DNA of 64,000 nt from the NCBI GenBank assembly GCA_029688905.1, contig JARULB010000001.1:248001-312000 (forward strand), read 5' to 3'. The stretch's first letter is position 1. Every line of letters begins with the position of its first letter. Made by a program: the position numbers and the translations under genes. Below are positions 42,517 to 51,834 of the stretch, piece after piece. The notes below the pieces were generated by a model. That model did no database searches, had not been told where the DNA came from, and saw nothing but the letters and a program-made list of their open reading frames with translations. The stretch comes from Balneolales bacterium ANBcel1 (lineage in GTDB: Bacteria > Bacteroidota > Rhodothermia > Balneolales > Natronogracilivirgulaceae).

Positions 42517-44688
42517 CTATTTTACAAGGGTCATCATCCGTGAGTACGTCGTTCCATCGGCGCGAAGCTGATAGATGTAGACCCCGCTGGAAAGGTGAGC
42601 CGCGTCAAACGAAACGGTATGCACCCCCTGGCCGTATCGGCCGCTCGCAAGCTCGGAAACCAGTCTGCCGGTAATATCATATACCCTCAGTGAAACATCT
42701 GCTCTCTGATCCAACTCAAATGTAATATTGGTCGCCGGATTGAACGGATTGGGGTAGTTTTGCCGCAAGCCGATTCCCTCAGGAACGGTTCGCTCTTCGA
42801 CGATTGCCGATGTCGGGATTGATTTTGCATCCGTATTCCGAAGTACGGCTCCATCACGGCCGGCAGCCCAACCTTCGCCGGACTCGGTGATAAACAGAGT
42901 GTAGAGCGCACCATCTGACCGGGTTGGCGCCCATCGCCAGCTATCGGCCAGATCATCGGTATAGAGGATACGGCCATCCGCGTCAACGGCCCATGCCCTT
43001 TGATCGTCAATCAGCTGCAGGTCATGGAAAATGCGCACATTGGGATTTCTTCGATTGACCCAGCTTGAACCTCCGTCCGATGTTCTGAGAACGATTCCGC
43101 TTCTGCCAACAGCCAGGCCATTGCTCTCATCGATGAAATCAACCGCATTCAAATCCAGTCCGGTATCGGAATTTGAAAACTCCCATGTTTCGCCTCCGTC
43201 GGTCGTTTTTCTGATAATTCCGTCATCTCCAACCAGCCAACCGGTTTGATCGGAGACAAACGTGATATCGTTCAAATCATCGGTATCTCCGGCCGACTGT
43301 TCCTCCCATGTGCCGCCACCATCCCGGGTGTGAAGCACGATGCTGTTATCTCCTACAGCCCAGCCGGTTTGCGTATCATGGAAGTAGATCGCATTCAAAT
43401 GCTCCTCGGTGCCGCTGTCCTGTTCCTGCCAGGTTTCGCCGCCATCGCCGGTGTGCAAAATGCCTCCGTTCCTGCCGGCGATCCAGCCATAATCAACCGT
43501 GGCAAAGCTTATGCTGTTGATCCTGAAATCCAGCTCCAGTTCCAGTTCCTGCCAGGTCTCACCGCCATCGTTTGTTGAAAAAAAATGATGGGACGGGCTC
43601 CATGATGATCCACTATCGGAACTCATCCACCCGGTATGTTCACCTGAAAAATGGATCGCGAACACATTGGATGGAGGAATGACATCATAAGACGCATAAT
43701 TACTCCAGGATTCACCGCCATCTCCCGAGTGCATGAGGTGCCCCAGGCCGCCGCCGGTCCAGACCCGGTCGCTGTCCAGTGCAAAAACAGCACGATTGGT
43801 TTCCCGGTTGTCATCCGGTCGTTGATCGGTCCAGGTCTCCCCTCCGTCGGTCGTCTTCATAACGTTTCCACTGGATCCGGTCACCCAGCCGGTCTGTTCA
43901 TCGATGAAGTGCAAATCCCAAAGTGTCGGTGTCTCTTCCAGACTCCGGGTTGTCCAGTTTTCACCGGCATCGGTCGTTTTACGAACCAGACCGTCAACGC
44001 CGGCAATATAGGCGGTTTCTTCAGCTACAAATTGCACACCGTAGTACGTATCTATACTAAAGGAATCCACCCAGGTATCACCACCGTCATGGGTATGGAA
44101 TATGAGGTTGTTATTTCCACTGATACGTGCAACCATAATGCCGTTGCCGGCTCCGTCAAAACTGACCGAGAGATAGGAAACTCGCGCAAAACCACTCACA
44201 TCAACATCAATTCCTTCAAAGGCCGTCCATGTCTGGCCCGCGTCGCCGGTGGTATAAATGCTGTTATTGCTTCCCACGGCCCAGCCTGTCTGTTCGTCGA
44301 TAAAATGGAAGTCTCTCACCCCGCCATTGGCCATGGATGCCTGATGCTCCCATGTGACGCCGCCGTCGGTGGTATGCAGGATTTCTCCGGCAAGGCCACC
44401 GGCCCAGCCCGTCTGCTCATCCACAAAAATAATGGCGTTTACCGGGTTGGTCGAACCGGTATGGTATACTTCCCAGGTGGTACCTCCGTCTTCGGTTCTC
44501 ATGATGATGCCGCCATCGGTGGCGGCCCACCCGAGGTCGTTGTTATAAAAGGTGATGGCGTTGATCTGGTTTCCGTGTGGAGATGGATTCTGCCATTCCC
44601 AGGAGCCTGGCAATTGCGCATGGACATCCGGTAATAAGTTGATGAAAAAGAAGATAACGATACCTGTGCATGTGTATTTGTTTTTCAT
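42517..44688 (-). CDS. Type IX-secreted Ycf48/BNR-like beta-propeller protein
   Basis: 723 residues from the ATG at 44688 (MKNKYTCTGIVIFFFINLLP is the signal peptide; an ATG at 44745 adds 19 unlikely residues). The body is about a dozen repeats with the pattern TGW(A/V)(A/V)G...(I/V)xxTxDGGxTW, for example TGWAGGLAGEILHTTDGGVTW and TGWLVGDDGIIRKTTDGGET, as in Ycf48 and BNR/sialidase-like propellers. The end has NYPNPFNPATNITFELD and a tail finishing YIYQLRADG...RMMTLVK, the type IX sorting signal. It lacks an obvious catalytic site and probably binds a ligand at the surface. A palindrome about 75 bases upstream may place it under the adjacent two-component system. Confidence 0.8.
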   Translation of the reverse strand: MKNKYTCTGIVIFFFINLLPDVHAQLPGSWEWQNPSPHGNQINAITFYNNDLGWAATDGGIIMRTEDGGTTWEVYHTGSTNPVNAIIFVDEQTGWAGGLAGEILHTTDGGVTWEHQASMANGGVRDFHFIDEQTGWAVGSNNSIYTTGDAGQTWTAFEGIDVDVSGFARVSYLSVSFDGAGNGIMVARISGNNNLIFHTHDGGDTWVDSFSIDTYYGVQFVAEETAYIAGVDGLVRKTTDAGENWTTRSLEETPTLWDLHFIDEQTGWVTGSSGNVMKTTDGGETWTDQRPDDNRETNRAVFALDSDRVWTGGGLGHLMHSGDGGESWSNYASYDVIPPSNVFAIHFSGEHTGWMSSDSGSSWSPSHHFFSTNDGGETWQELELELDFRINSISFATVDYGWIAGRNGGILHTGDGGETWQEQDSGTEEHLNAIYFHDTQTGWAVGDNSIVLHTRDGGGTWEEQSAGDTDDLNDITFVSDQTGWLVGDDGIIRKTTDGGETWEFSNSDTGLDLNAVDFIDESNGLAVGRSGIVLRTSDGGSSWVNRRNPNVRIFHDLQLIDDQRAWAVDADGRILYTDDLADSWRWAPTRSDGALYTLFITESGEGWAAGRDGAVLRNTDAKSIPTSAIVEERTVPEGIGLRQNYPNPFNPATNITFELDQRADVSLRVYDITGRLVSELASGRYGQGVHTVSFDAAHLSSGVYIYQLRADGTTYSRMMTLVK

Positions 44689-44762
44689 AGCGATAGCTTG
44701 GGGTTTGCATTCAGAAAGGTCAGTTGGAGACCATAAGTTGAGCACACTCTGCCACGGTCACA

Positions 44763-44780
44763 ATACTTACAAGTAAGTAT
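44763..44780. promoter_or_regulatory. 7-2-7 palindrome, candidate NarL-family operator
   Basis: ATACTTAC-AA-GTAAGTAT is a perfect inverted repeat. The inner heptamers TACTTAC and GTAAGTA separated by 2 bases fit the 7-2-7 layout bound by NarL-type regulators (heptamer TACYYMT). It sits between the kinase stop and the start of the Ycf48-like gene, 75 bases upstream of that start. Confidence 0.5.
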
Positions 44781-44808
44781 ATTTTATATACTTGAGGCGA
44801 GCCCCGGA

Positions 44809-46872
44809 CTATGCCTGCACGCGGGTTTGAGGATGTACGGGAACGGTAATCATCATTTCGGTGCCGGTTCCCGGAACCGATGTAACCATGATCTCCCCTT
44901 TCATGTAGCTGACGCGCTTCCGGATATTATCCAGCCCGATCCCGTTGGTTGATGAGTTTTCGAGGTCAAATCCCTTGCCGTTATCGTCGATGGTGAGGAC
45001 CAGCTGGTCGCTGTGGCATATCAGCTGGATTTCCGCTTTATCCGCCTGACTGTGCTTTTCTATGTTTTGAAGCCCCTCCTGCACAATACGGAAAAGCTGA
45101 ATGGTGATATCTTCCGGCAAATCATCCGGCACATCCACGGATTGAAAGGTATAGCTGATCGTGCTGCTTTGGTTGACTTCCAGCACCAACCGCTCGATTT
45201 GAGGTGCCAGTCCGACCAGCTTTAGTCCGGGCGGCGCAAGTTTCTGCGAAATAACCCGTACATCCTGAACAATTTCCTGAACATCACGGGTGATTCGCCG
45301 CATGTTGTTTTGGCCGGATTCGATCGTTCTGCGCAGCTGTCCGAGTTTGCTTCCGATGTTGTCATGCAGTTCCGCGGCCACCCGGCTGCGCTCTTTCTCC
45401 GTCCCCTGGATGTAGGCGCTCAGCTTTTCATTTTCCAGGCGATGGACTTTATCGGCCAGCGCAATTTGCCTTTTTTCAACAAAACGGACCTGCCAGGCCA
45501 GTCCGAAACTTAGAAAAACAATTTCCATCACGGATCCGATTTGAATCGGGGTAAAGAGAAGGTCAGGTGTCTGAATCAGTCCGAATTCACTCATGATAAA
45601 GATAGTGCCCGCGACAAAAATAAAGGAGAAGGCCAGGATAAAGAGGATTGCCGTGTTTCGTTCGATCGTCAAATATTTGAACGCGACCCAGAGCGCGAGG
45701 CTGATGGAAGCAAGGATATCAAAATAGAGCAGGTAGAGGATATAGGTTACATGCTGCTGGGCAAAGCTGGTAAAAAAAGCGTGCGTAAAGGCAATTCCAA
45801 TAATTATGGCGCATAGTATCCAGAACAGCCGGTGTACAAGCGGATAGTTGTCGCGTGTCCTGAAATAGGACATGGTGAACATGTTGAAAGTAAAAACCAG
45901 AAGATAGCTCAGGCCAATGCGCGACGCCCCGCCGATGGTGGATGATTCGGGGTATAAGTATTGATGTGCCAATCCGATATCCACAAATACAAACAGGCCG
46001 ACGCTCATCACATAGCAAAGGTACCAGAAATAGATACGTTGCAGAGTGAAAAGAAAAGCAACCAGGGTGGTCAGTACCACGATGCCGAAGATGCCGAAAT
46101 AGAGCCCGAAATATGCGTAGTGGCGTTGCTGAACAGAGTTAAAGTCGGTCATCGTCCACATGCGAACGGGGTAGTTAATGGAAGAGCGCCGTTTGTCGAG
46201 CAGCAGCACGAAATCCGAACTGGTTTGCTGCGCAAGGTCCAAATCGAAAACAAAGTTGAAATGGGGCACCGGCCTGGTTGAAAAGGGACTGGTTCGGCCC
46301 GTATAAGCAATTTCAAACCAGTCGGACAGGCCGGATGGGGAATGCACGCGGGAGTACAGGCGAATGTGATTGATGTGGTTATTGGCAACTTCCAGATACC
46401 AGGTATTCGCATCCGACTTGTTTGCCAGGGTAAAGCCCATCCAGACAAAATGCTGGGCAAATCCGTAATAGTGATCGCCATATGTCTCGCTTTGCTGCAA
46501 ACGCGCCCAGGCCTCCCCGGGAGTGAGCAGGGTGGCGGAAGTGTCCACTGCCGCATCCCCGGTAATCAGGGACCCGCTTAACGCCCGTTGCAACGGAGTG
46601 GCTGGTATCACATTGGCCGACAAAGGCGATGCCGGTTCCCTCCTGCTCATTTCCGAATCCGGCATTGGCAGCCTCTCATGCATATCCGTAGACTCCGAAA
46701 CAGGTAGCACCTCCCCCGCTCTCATTGACTCAGATGCCGGTATCTCACTCCTCGTGTTAGCCGAAGCGTGATTTTCGGCCACTTCCGGAGTAAGTACGGC
46801 AATCGCAGAACAAGGCAAACCATGCATCCAAAAAAGGAGATTGCAGAAGATATATATCGTGTAGCATGCCAT
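44809..46872 (-). CDS. Sensor histidine kinase with 7TMR-DISM sensor
   Basis: 687 residues. A signal peptide ends near residue 26. An unusual Ser/Glu/Pro-rich segment (about 28-115) precedes a 7TMR-DISM extracellular domain (about 116-245). Seven membrane spans run from about 255 to 460. HisKA_3 dimerisation contains RVAAELHDNIGSKLGQLRR with the predicted phospho-His503. The C-terminal HATPase has NIEKHSQADKAEIQ (N box), IDDNGKGFD (G1) and GIGLDNIRKRVSYMKGEI. It is encoded 3 bases after the response-regulator gene, so the two form an operon. 7TMR-DISM sensors are thought to perceive carbohydrate-like or diffusible ligands. The signal here is unknown. Confidence 0.88.
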   Translation of the reverse strand: MACYTIYIFCNLLFWMHGLPCSAIAVLTPEVAENHASANTRSEIPASESMRAGEVLPVSESTDMHERLPMPDSEMSRREPASPLSANVIPATPLQRALSGSLITGDAAVDTSATLLTPGEAWARLQQSETYGDHYYGFAQHFVWMGFTLANKSDANTWYLEVANNHINHIRLYSRVHSPSGLSDWFEIAYTGRTSPFSTRPVPHFNFVFDLDLAQQTSSDFVLLLDKRRSSINYPVRMWTMTDFNSVQQRHYAYFGLYFGIFGIVVLTTLVAFLFTLQRIYFWYLCYVMSVGLFVFVDIGLAHQYLYPESSTIGGASRIGLSYLLVFTFNMFTMSYFRTRDNYPLVHRLFWILCAIIIGIAFTHAFFTSFAQQHVTYILYLLYFDILASISLALWVAFKYLTIERNTAILFILAFSFIFVAGTIFIMSEFGLIQTPDLLFTPIQIGSVMEIVFLSFGLAWQVRFVEKRQIALADKVHRLENEKLSAYIQGTEKERSRVAAELHDNIGSKLGQLRRTIESGQNNMRRITRDVQEIVQDVRVISQKLAPPGLKLVGLAPQIERLVLEVNQSSTISYTFQSVDVPDDLPEDITIQLFRIVQEGLQNIEKHSQADKAEIQLICHSDQLVLTIDDNGKGFDLENSSTNGIGLDNIRKRVSYMKGEIMVTSVPGTGTEMMITVPVHPQTRVQA

Positions 46873-46875
46873 GCG

Positions 46876-47493
46876 TCAGGTCAGGCCATTGGAATGAGCG
46901 TAGGTAATCAGCTCCTTGATGTTGGATATTTTGAGTTTTTTGTAAATGTTCCGGCGGTGGGTATTGACCGTATGCGGACTCAGAAATAGTTTTTTTGCTA
47001 TTTCGGCGGAGGTTTGTCCGGTTACAGTGAGGTGGATGATCTCCTTTTCTCTGGCGGTCAGAAAAAGGGCGTTCGCATCCTGATTACTCTCTTGCTGGAG
47101 GTACGGGAGGTTTTTGAACCAGGGCCTGCCGCGATTGATACAATCCATGGCATCCAGAAGCTCTTTCTCGCCAAAATCCTTCAGCAGATATCCGTCGGCG
47201 CCCATCTGCCTGACCTTTCTGATGAGGATGGGGTCGCGGTGCATGGTGAGAATAAGAATATATGTATCGGGATAGCGGGAACGGATATCGGGAATCAGAT
47301 CGATGCCGTTGACATCCGGCAGGTTCAAGTCCAGCAGCAGGATATCCGGAGAGTGGTAACTCAATGCGGCCGTCAGCGCTTTCGCCGACTTGAAGAACTG
47401 CACCGGCTCGTATTTGCCGGAATTGGAGAGAATTCGCAGAATGCCATCAATAACGATCTGATGGTCTTCGCATATGTACACGGAGCAGGACAT
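46876..47493 (-). CDS. NarL/FixJ-type response regulator
   Basis: 205 residues from the ATG at 47493 (MSCSVYICEDHQIVIDGILR); an earlier in-frame start at 47520 adds 9 residues. The receiver domain has the acidic pair E9/D10, phospho-acceptor D55 in ILLLDLNLPDVNG and a GADGYLLKDFG Lys near 104. A LuxR-type helix-turn-helix follows (LTAREKEIIHLTVTGQTSAE, then IAKKLFLSPHTVNTH). It pairs with the downstream histidine kinase and would bind two inverted heptamers as a dimer. Its likely target is the palindrome at 44763-44780, and possibly genes in the flanking glycosidase region. Confidence 0.9.
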   Translation of the reverse strand: MSCSVYICEDHQIVIDGILRILSNSGKYEPVQFFKSAKALTAALSYHSPDILLLDLNLPDVNGIDLIPDIRSRYPDTYILILTMHRDPILIRKVRQMGADGYLLKDFGEKELLDAMDCINRGRPWFKNLPYLQQESNQDANALFLTAREKEIIHLTVTGQTSAEIAKKLFLSPHTVNTHRRNIYKKLKISNIKELITYAHSNGLT

Positions 47494-47846
47494 GTCTAGA
47501 CCGGTGTCTGATTTGGACAAGGGCGATTGAACAGCACGGCTGCAACAAGCGACGGAGTCGGGACTGAAACTCTACCTCTGGATGCCGTGAAACGGGATGT
47601 AAGGTGCTGCTAAGCTCAGGATATCAATGCTCTCAATGATCCGTAAATAAATAATAATTAACAAGATAAAAATCACCCGGGGCGGGATCGCAGCTATCCG
47701 GATACCCCATGGGTAGACATGTGAGGGTCCGGTATGCTTCCCGGATGTATCCGAAAGAACCCTTTTTGGATTGGCCCGGTTTTATGGGAGGGGCCGGCCA
47801 GCATAATGCGTTTGAGTTACGCGGGCAGAACGCCGGGAGCGTGATA
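47494..47846. other. Gap upstream of the two-component operon
   Basis: 353 bases without a supported gene, between the solute-binding lipoprotein stop and the response-regulator start. No clear promoter or terminator is visible. Confidence 0.4.
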
Positions 47847-48779
47847 TCAGTGGTCCGTGCCGGAGTGGGCTTCAAGCAGAGTTGCTGCCAGCCGCGTGCC
47901 CAGGTGGGTTTCCATGATCTCTCTGTATAGTCGGGTGGACACGATGCCGCCGTTATGTTCAAAAAACTCGCTGATAACGGGTTGCCAGGTTGTATTTAGT
48001 GGCATAATGTAACCGAATTGTTCGGCTGCTTCGTCACCGGACGTATGCCGCTGGAGGGCGGCCCCCTGGTCCACTGCCCGCCAATAGTTGTACAGATCGA
48101 TATAGGCAAAGTACCGGTCGCCGGAACCGACCAGCTCGATGATTTCATCGTTGGAGCCGGCCATGCGGAATCGCGCGTCGGGATAGTAGCGGGAGGTGAG
48201 CGTGCGAAGGCGCTCCTCGTGCAGGGTTCCCTCGAAGGCCAGTGCGGAGCGTCCGCCCAGCACCGATTCAAGATCCTTCAGGCGTGTGAGGGTGGGCGCG
48301 TCGCGATGGGTGATGAGCGATGCGATGTTGGTCATGTAAGGCGGACTGAAGGCCAGCTCCTCCCGACGCTCTTCGGTGATGGTTACATTGCCCATGCCGA
48401 TGACTCCGTCGTCGGCATCAACGATATCGGAATAGAACGTGCGCCAGTCCTCTTCACGGACGAAATCGAGGGTGAGCTCCACATTGTGATAATCCGCGAC
48501 ATACCCGGCGAAAGCGCGCATCAACTCCACGGTGACGCCGGAGAGGTGCCCCTCATCGTCGTGATAGGCAAAACCCGGAGCCGGGACGTAGACGGCCGTC
48601 AGGGTGCCGGAGCCGCGTGCTTTGGCCTGCGGCCAGGAGTCGCCCGAGAGGGCGCCATCGTACGAGGCGTAATCATCGCCGGTCCCCCCGATGTCGCCGG
48701 AATCGGTATCACCGGTTCCGCTGCAGCTGCTTATGGCCAGTGAAAAAATCAGAATTGCTGTTGCTGCCAGGTTGTGCAT
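47847..48779 (-). CDS. Periplasmic solute-binding lipoprotein (SBP_bac_3-like)
   Basis: 310 residues with a lipoprotein signal (ATAILIFSLAISSCSGTG; lipobox with Cys19). After an acidic Gly/Asp-rich spacer, the body begins GTLTAVYVPAPGFAYHDDEG and continues with LSGVTVELMRAFAGYVAD, GVIGMGNVTITEERREELAF and SPPYMTNIASLITHRD, the pattern of family 3 solute-binding proteins for amino acids or of related periplasmic sensors. No permease or ATPase gene is next to it, so it may be an orphan binding protein or serve a distant system. It lies 107 bases downstream of the GH9-like gene on the same strand. Confidence 0.75.
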   Translation of the reverse strand: MHNLAATAILIFSLAISSCSGTGDTDSGDIGGTGDDYASYDGALSGDSWPQAKARGSGTLTAVYVPAPGFAYHDDEGHLSGVTVELMRAFAGYVADYHNVELTLDFVREEDWRTFYSDIVDADDGVIGMGNVTITEERREELAFSPPYMTNIASLITHRDAPTLTRLKDLESVLGGRSALAFEGTLHEERLRTLTSRYYPDARFRMAGSNDEIIELVGSGDRYFAYIDLYNYWRAVDQGAALQRHTSGDEAAEQFGYIMPLNTTWQPVISEFFEHNGGIVSTRLYREIMETHLGTRLAATLLEAHSGTDH

Positions 48780-48886
48780 GCTTGGATACAGAGGGTGGTT
48801 TCACCCAACCCGCGGTTTATGAACAGGGTTCGAGGCATGTCCCCTTCGATCAATGGCATGACCGAAGGGGACCGCTCGGAAAACGA

Positions 48887-51433
48887 TCAATTGGCGATCA
48901 TATTTCTGAACGCCGATCCAAAGAACAAGTAGCTGGTATTTCCACCAATGGTACCCTCATTTTGTCCCCAGAGGAAAGGCCAGTCATCGTAGTTCTCAAA
49001 ATGATCCGGCTGACGGAACAGGATACCAGGGGCAAGGTTACCGGGAATAAAGGAGAAATCGGCCCGGTTGTTGCCGTAAAACACCTCCTTCGGACGTGTT
49101 GCGCCTACCGTTGCCACCAGTGAGTAGTTGTGGTAAGGATGGCATCCATACAGCCAGTTGGTTGTCTTGAATGCATGGTCGGCATCGATGATATCCGGAA
49201 AGTGCTTGTTGGCGAATATGATGGTGGTACCGAAATTCACGATGGTTCCGCTTCCCGCCCAGTTGCCGAGTCCGATGGGCACGCCGTACGGATTATCCTC
49301 TTCCAGTGCGAGGATATACTCCCTGTACTGCTCAACATAGGGACGAAGCCTCTCTTTGAATGACGCGTCCATATGCGGAATGCCATGCAGTCCAAGAGAA
49401 ACGACGAATGTGACATTGCGGTCGAGTGCAGGCCACAGCAGTTCCTCGTACATATCCGCATACTGTTGCTCTCCGGTTGAGATATAGAGCTGAAGATTGG
49501 TGGCAATATCGCCGATCCCTCTCCACCATGACCGTTGTTCTCTCTCCTCCTCCGGCTGGTCGGCAAGCAGTTCCGTAGCCTCTGCAAGCAGTCTCTTCGA
49601 CTGATAGAGGGCTCTGTCGGCAAGGTCGTCATTGTATCCCCTCAGTGCCCGGCTTGCGGAGGCGAACATGGCGGCAGCCCGGAGATCGAGATCCGGATTA
49701 CGGCTGGTAAAGGCCCACATGTCGTCCATGAGTCCGCTGGAAAGGCCGTCGGGCGCTATTTCATAACGATCCAGTTCCGGGTTGTATGGAAGTCCGTCGG
49801 TCAGTGACGCGGCGTCCCCGAGGTGATGGTAGTTCCAGAGAACGGAATTGGATAGCGCCTGTGCCATGTGGCCGATGATCTCTGCCTGGGCGACCAGCTG
49901 CAATGTTCCATGCTCGATAAACTGCAATATGTCGGGAACACCGTCCGGGCGGTGAAGCAGCACATAGCGCTGATCCTGATCCACAAACGTCTGGTCACGT
50001 TGCGGCTGGAAATACTCCCAAATCTGAACAAAATTTTGCACAACACTGATATTCGAGCCGGTCTCGATATCAAAGTCACCGGCATCAAAAAAGCCGCCTA
50101 CATTCAGGCCCGGGATATGTTCCAGGGCTTCGTACTCGGTATCGGTTGTGGGCCCCTGCCAGTGGAGATCGAAGTGGTCGGTATCGGGCGGCGCCTGGAG
50201 GTATCCCTCTTTAAACGGCTCGCCGTGCCACACCCTGTACGCTTCCTTCACATAGATGTGATTCATATGGATGGGGATCCAGATATCGCTGGTGGCATCG
50301 GTGATATTATCATAGACATCGTCGGCGATGAGGAAGTTATTGGTTTTGAAATCACCATACTGGATATAATAGATTCCGGGAGTGTCTACCGAAGAAAAAT
50401 CAAAGCGCACATAGTGGTACTTGAAATAATCACCCCAGGGCTCGATGTCACCGGTAAACGCTCTGGTTCTGCTTCCATCTTCGTTGATTCTGTAGAGGGA
50501 TGCTTCGGACAGCGGGGTGTCCTTCTTGTCGAGTTCAATCACGGACACCTTGGGTTGCTCAGGGAGGTATCCCACTTGCGAGAGCCCGATATTGGGTTCG
50601 CGGATCCAGCCGTCGATGGCGTTGACATCGATCGTCCAGGTCAGCACTTTCCCGGTTTTCCCGGCCGGGAGCAGGCTCCGGACCACGTACCAACCATTTT
50701 GTGCGAGGATCCGGCCGTCAAAGAGCATCAGGTCGGCGTCATGCGAGGTGATTTTGACCATTCGCTCGGGGTCATCGGGGGCAAGAACGATGGTTCCGCC
50801 GGTTTCGAGTGGCAACGGATCAATAAAGGTGCCGGTGCCTCTGTCGTCTGCGGTCACATATCCTTTATACTGTTTGATCTTTTCGCTGTTGGGCCGTGTG
50901 ATGGTTTCGCCAACCGCATAGCGGGGGAAGCGATTAAGGCGCCCATCCATCAGATAGGCTTTTCCCCAGTACTGTGACGGCAGAAATTCGAGATTAAACC
51001 CTGCATCCCCTTCAAGCTCTTCGGGGATGGGTTCATCCAGATAGACAGAGATTTCAACACTTTTTCCTTTAGCCGTGGCCACAACCCGCGAGCTGAAATC
51101 ATAATGGTCGTAGACCAGGTCGGCTTCAATCGTTTTCGAATCCTGATGAACCGTACGGGATGGGATATCGGGAACAAGATCCCACTGTTCGGGGGTATTT
51201 GAGAGCCTGACGGCTCCGCCCTGTGCTGTCCGGACGCCGTGGTGGATGATTTCGATGCCGGCGGTTTTCTCATCGTTAAACCCACCGGTGAAAAGATTGC
51301 TATAGATAAGAACATTGACCCCCTGCCTTTCAAAATATTCCAGGTCATTCAGGGTCAGGTCCTGGCATGAACCGTCTTTAAATGGCACCGCTAATAACAA
51401 CGCAAGAAGGGGAATAGAAAGAATTTTTTTCAT
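48887..51433 (-). CDS. GH9-like glycoside hydrolase with CelD-type Ig domain
   Basis: 848 residues from the ATG at 51433 (MKKILSIPLLALLLAVPF is the signal peptide; an ATG at 51475 adds 14 residues). Residues about 20-265 are a beta-rich N-terminal region. Residues about 270-370 form a cellulase-type Ig domain (VGYLPEQPKVSVIELD, GIYYIQYGDFKTNNF). The alpha/alpha-toroid follows, with LNVGGFFDAGDFDIETG containing the conserved DAGD of GH9, and a C-terminal YGCHPYHNYSLVATVGATRP and FLWGQNEGTIGGNTSYLFFG carrying the predicted catalytic Glu. It is probably a secreted endo- or exo-glucanase or related glycosidase. Substrate preference cannot be read from sequence. Confidence 0.8.
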   Translation of the reverse strand: MKKILSIPLLALLLAVPFKDGSCQDLTLNDLEYFERQGVNVLIYSNLFTGGFNDEKTAGIEIIHHGVRTAQGGAVRLSNTPEQWDLVPDIPSRTVHQDSKTIEADLVYDHYDFSSRVVATAKGKSVEISVYLDEPIPEELEGDAGFNLEFLPSQYWGKAYLMDGRLNRFPRYAVGETITRPNSEKIKQYKGYVTADDRGTGTFIDPLPLETGGTIVLAPDDPERMVKITSHDADLMLFDGRILAQNGWYVVRSLLPAGKTGKVLTWTIDVNAIDGWIREPNIGLSQVGYLPEQPKVSVIELDKKDTPLSEASLYRINEDGSRTRAFTGDIEPWGDYFKYHYVRFDFSSVDTPGIYYIQYGDFKTNNFLIADDVYDNITDATSDIWIPIHMNHIYVKEAYRVWHGEPFKEGYLQAPPDTDHFDLHWQGPTTDTEYEALEHIPGLNVGGFFDAGDFDIETGSNISVVQNFVQIWEYFQPQRDQTFVDQDQRYVLLHRPDGVPDILQFIEHGTLQLVAQAEIIGHMAQALSNSVLWNYHHLGDAASLTDGLPYNPELDRYEIAPDGLSSGLMDDMWAFTSRNPDLDLRAAAMFASASRALRGYNDDLADRALYQSKRLLAEATELLADQPEEEREQRSWWRGIGDIATNLQLYISTGEQQYADMYEELLWPALDRNVTFVVSLGLHGIPHMDASFKERLRPYVEQYREYILALEEDNPYGVPIGLGNWAGSGTIVNFGTTIIFANKHFPDIIDADHAFKTTNWLYGCHPYHNYSLVATVGATRPKEVFYGNNRADFSFIPGNLAPGILFRQPDHFENYDDWPFLWGQNEGTIGGNTSYLFFGSAFRNMIAN

Positions 51434-51834
51434 AGATATAAACATATAGATGTGCACGTGGATGGTATAAACCATTCATACCCTGTCAAATTAAGCGTCA
51501 AGACTGCATAACAATCCCTGTACTATGGTCAATATACCCTTTTATCCCTTTTGGCGCGCAACATTATCCTGTTGTAAAAGCCCTTTTCCCGCATAAATTG
51601 GCACATGTTGCCTTTGCGGTGCCATACGAAGCACAAAAACGGTCGCACCCTTACATCTTTTAACCTATGTTAATGATGTGGAGTGCAGGATGAGAATTTG
51701 TATACCTGGGTATAGAAAAGACCCGCTCAAACTGTTCCTGCCCGGGGCCGAACGCAGGCTGTTTCCAAAATGAAAAGTGGTCTTACCGCACAATTTGCCA
51801 ATCCTTTCTGGATCAAACTATTGAATCGATTCTT
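51434..51834. other. Intergenic region at the boundary of the accessory zone
   Basis: 401 bases without a supported gene. Base composition shifts toward A/T on entering the LysE pseudogene. No mobile-element end was recognised. Confidence 0.4.

Noticed and set aside
47633-47962. Minus-strand frame of 109 codons at the end of the solute-binding gene
   Set aside because: It overlaps the lipoprotein gene in another frame and has no family features.
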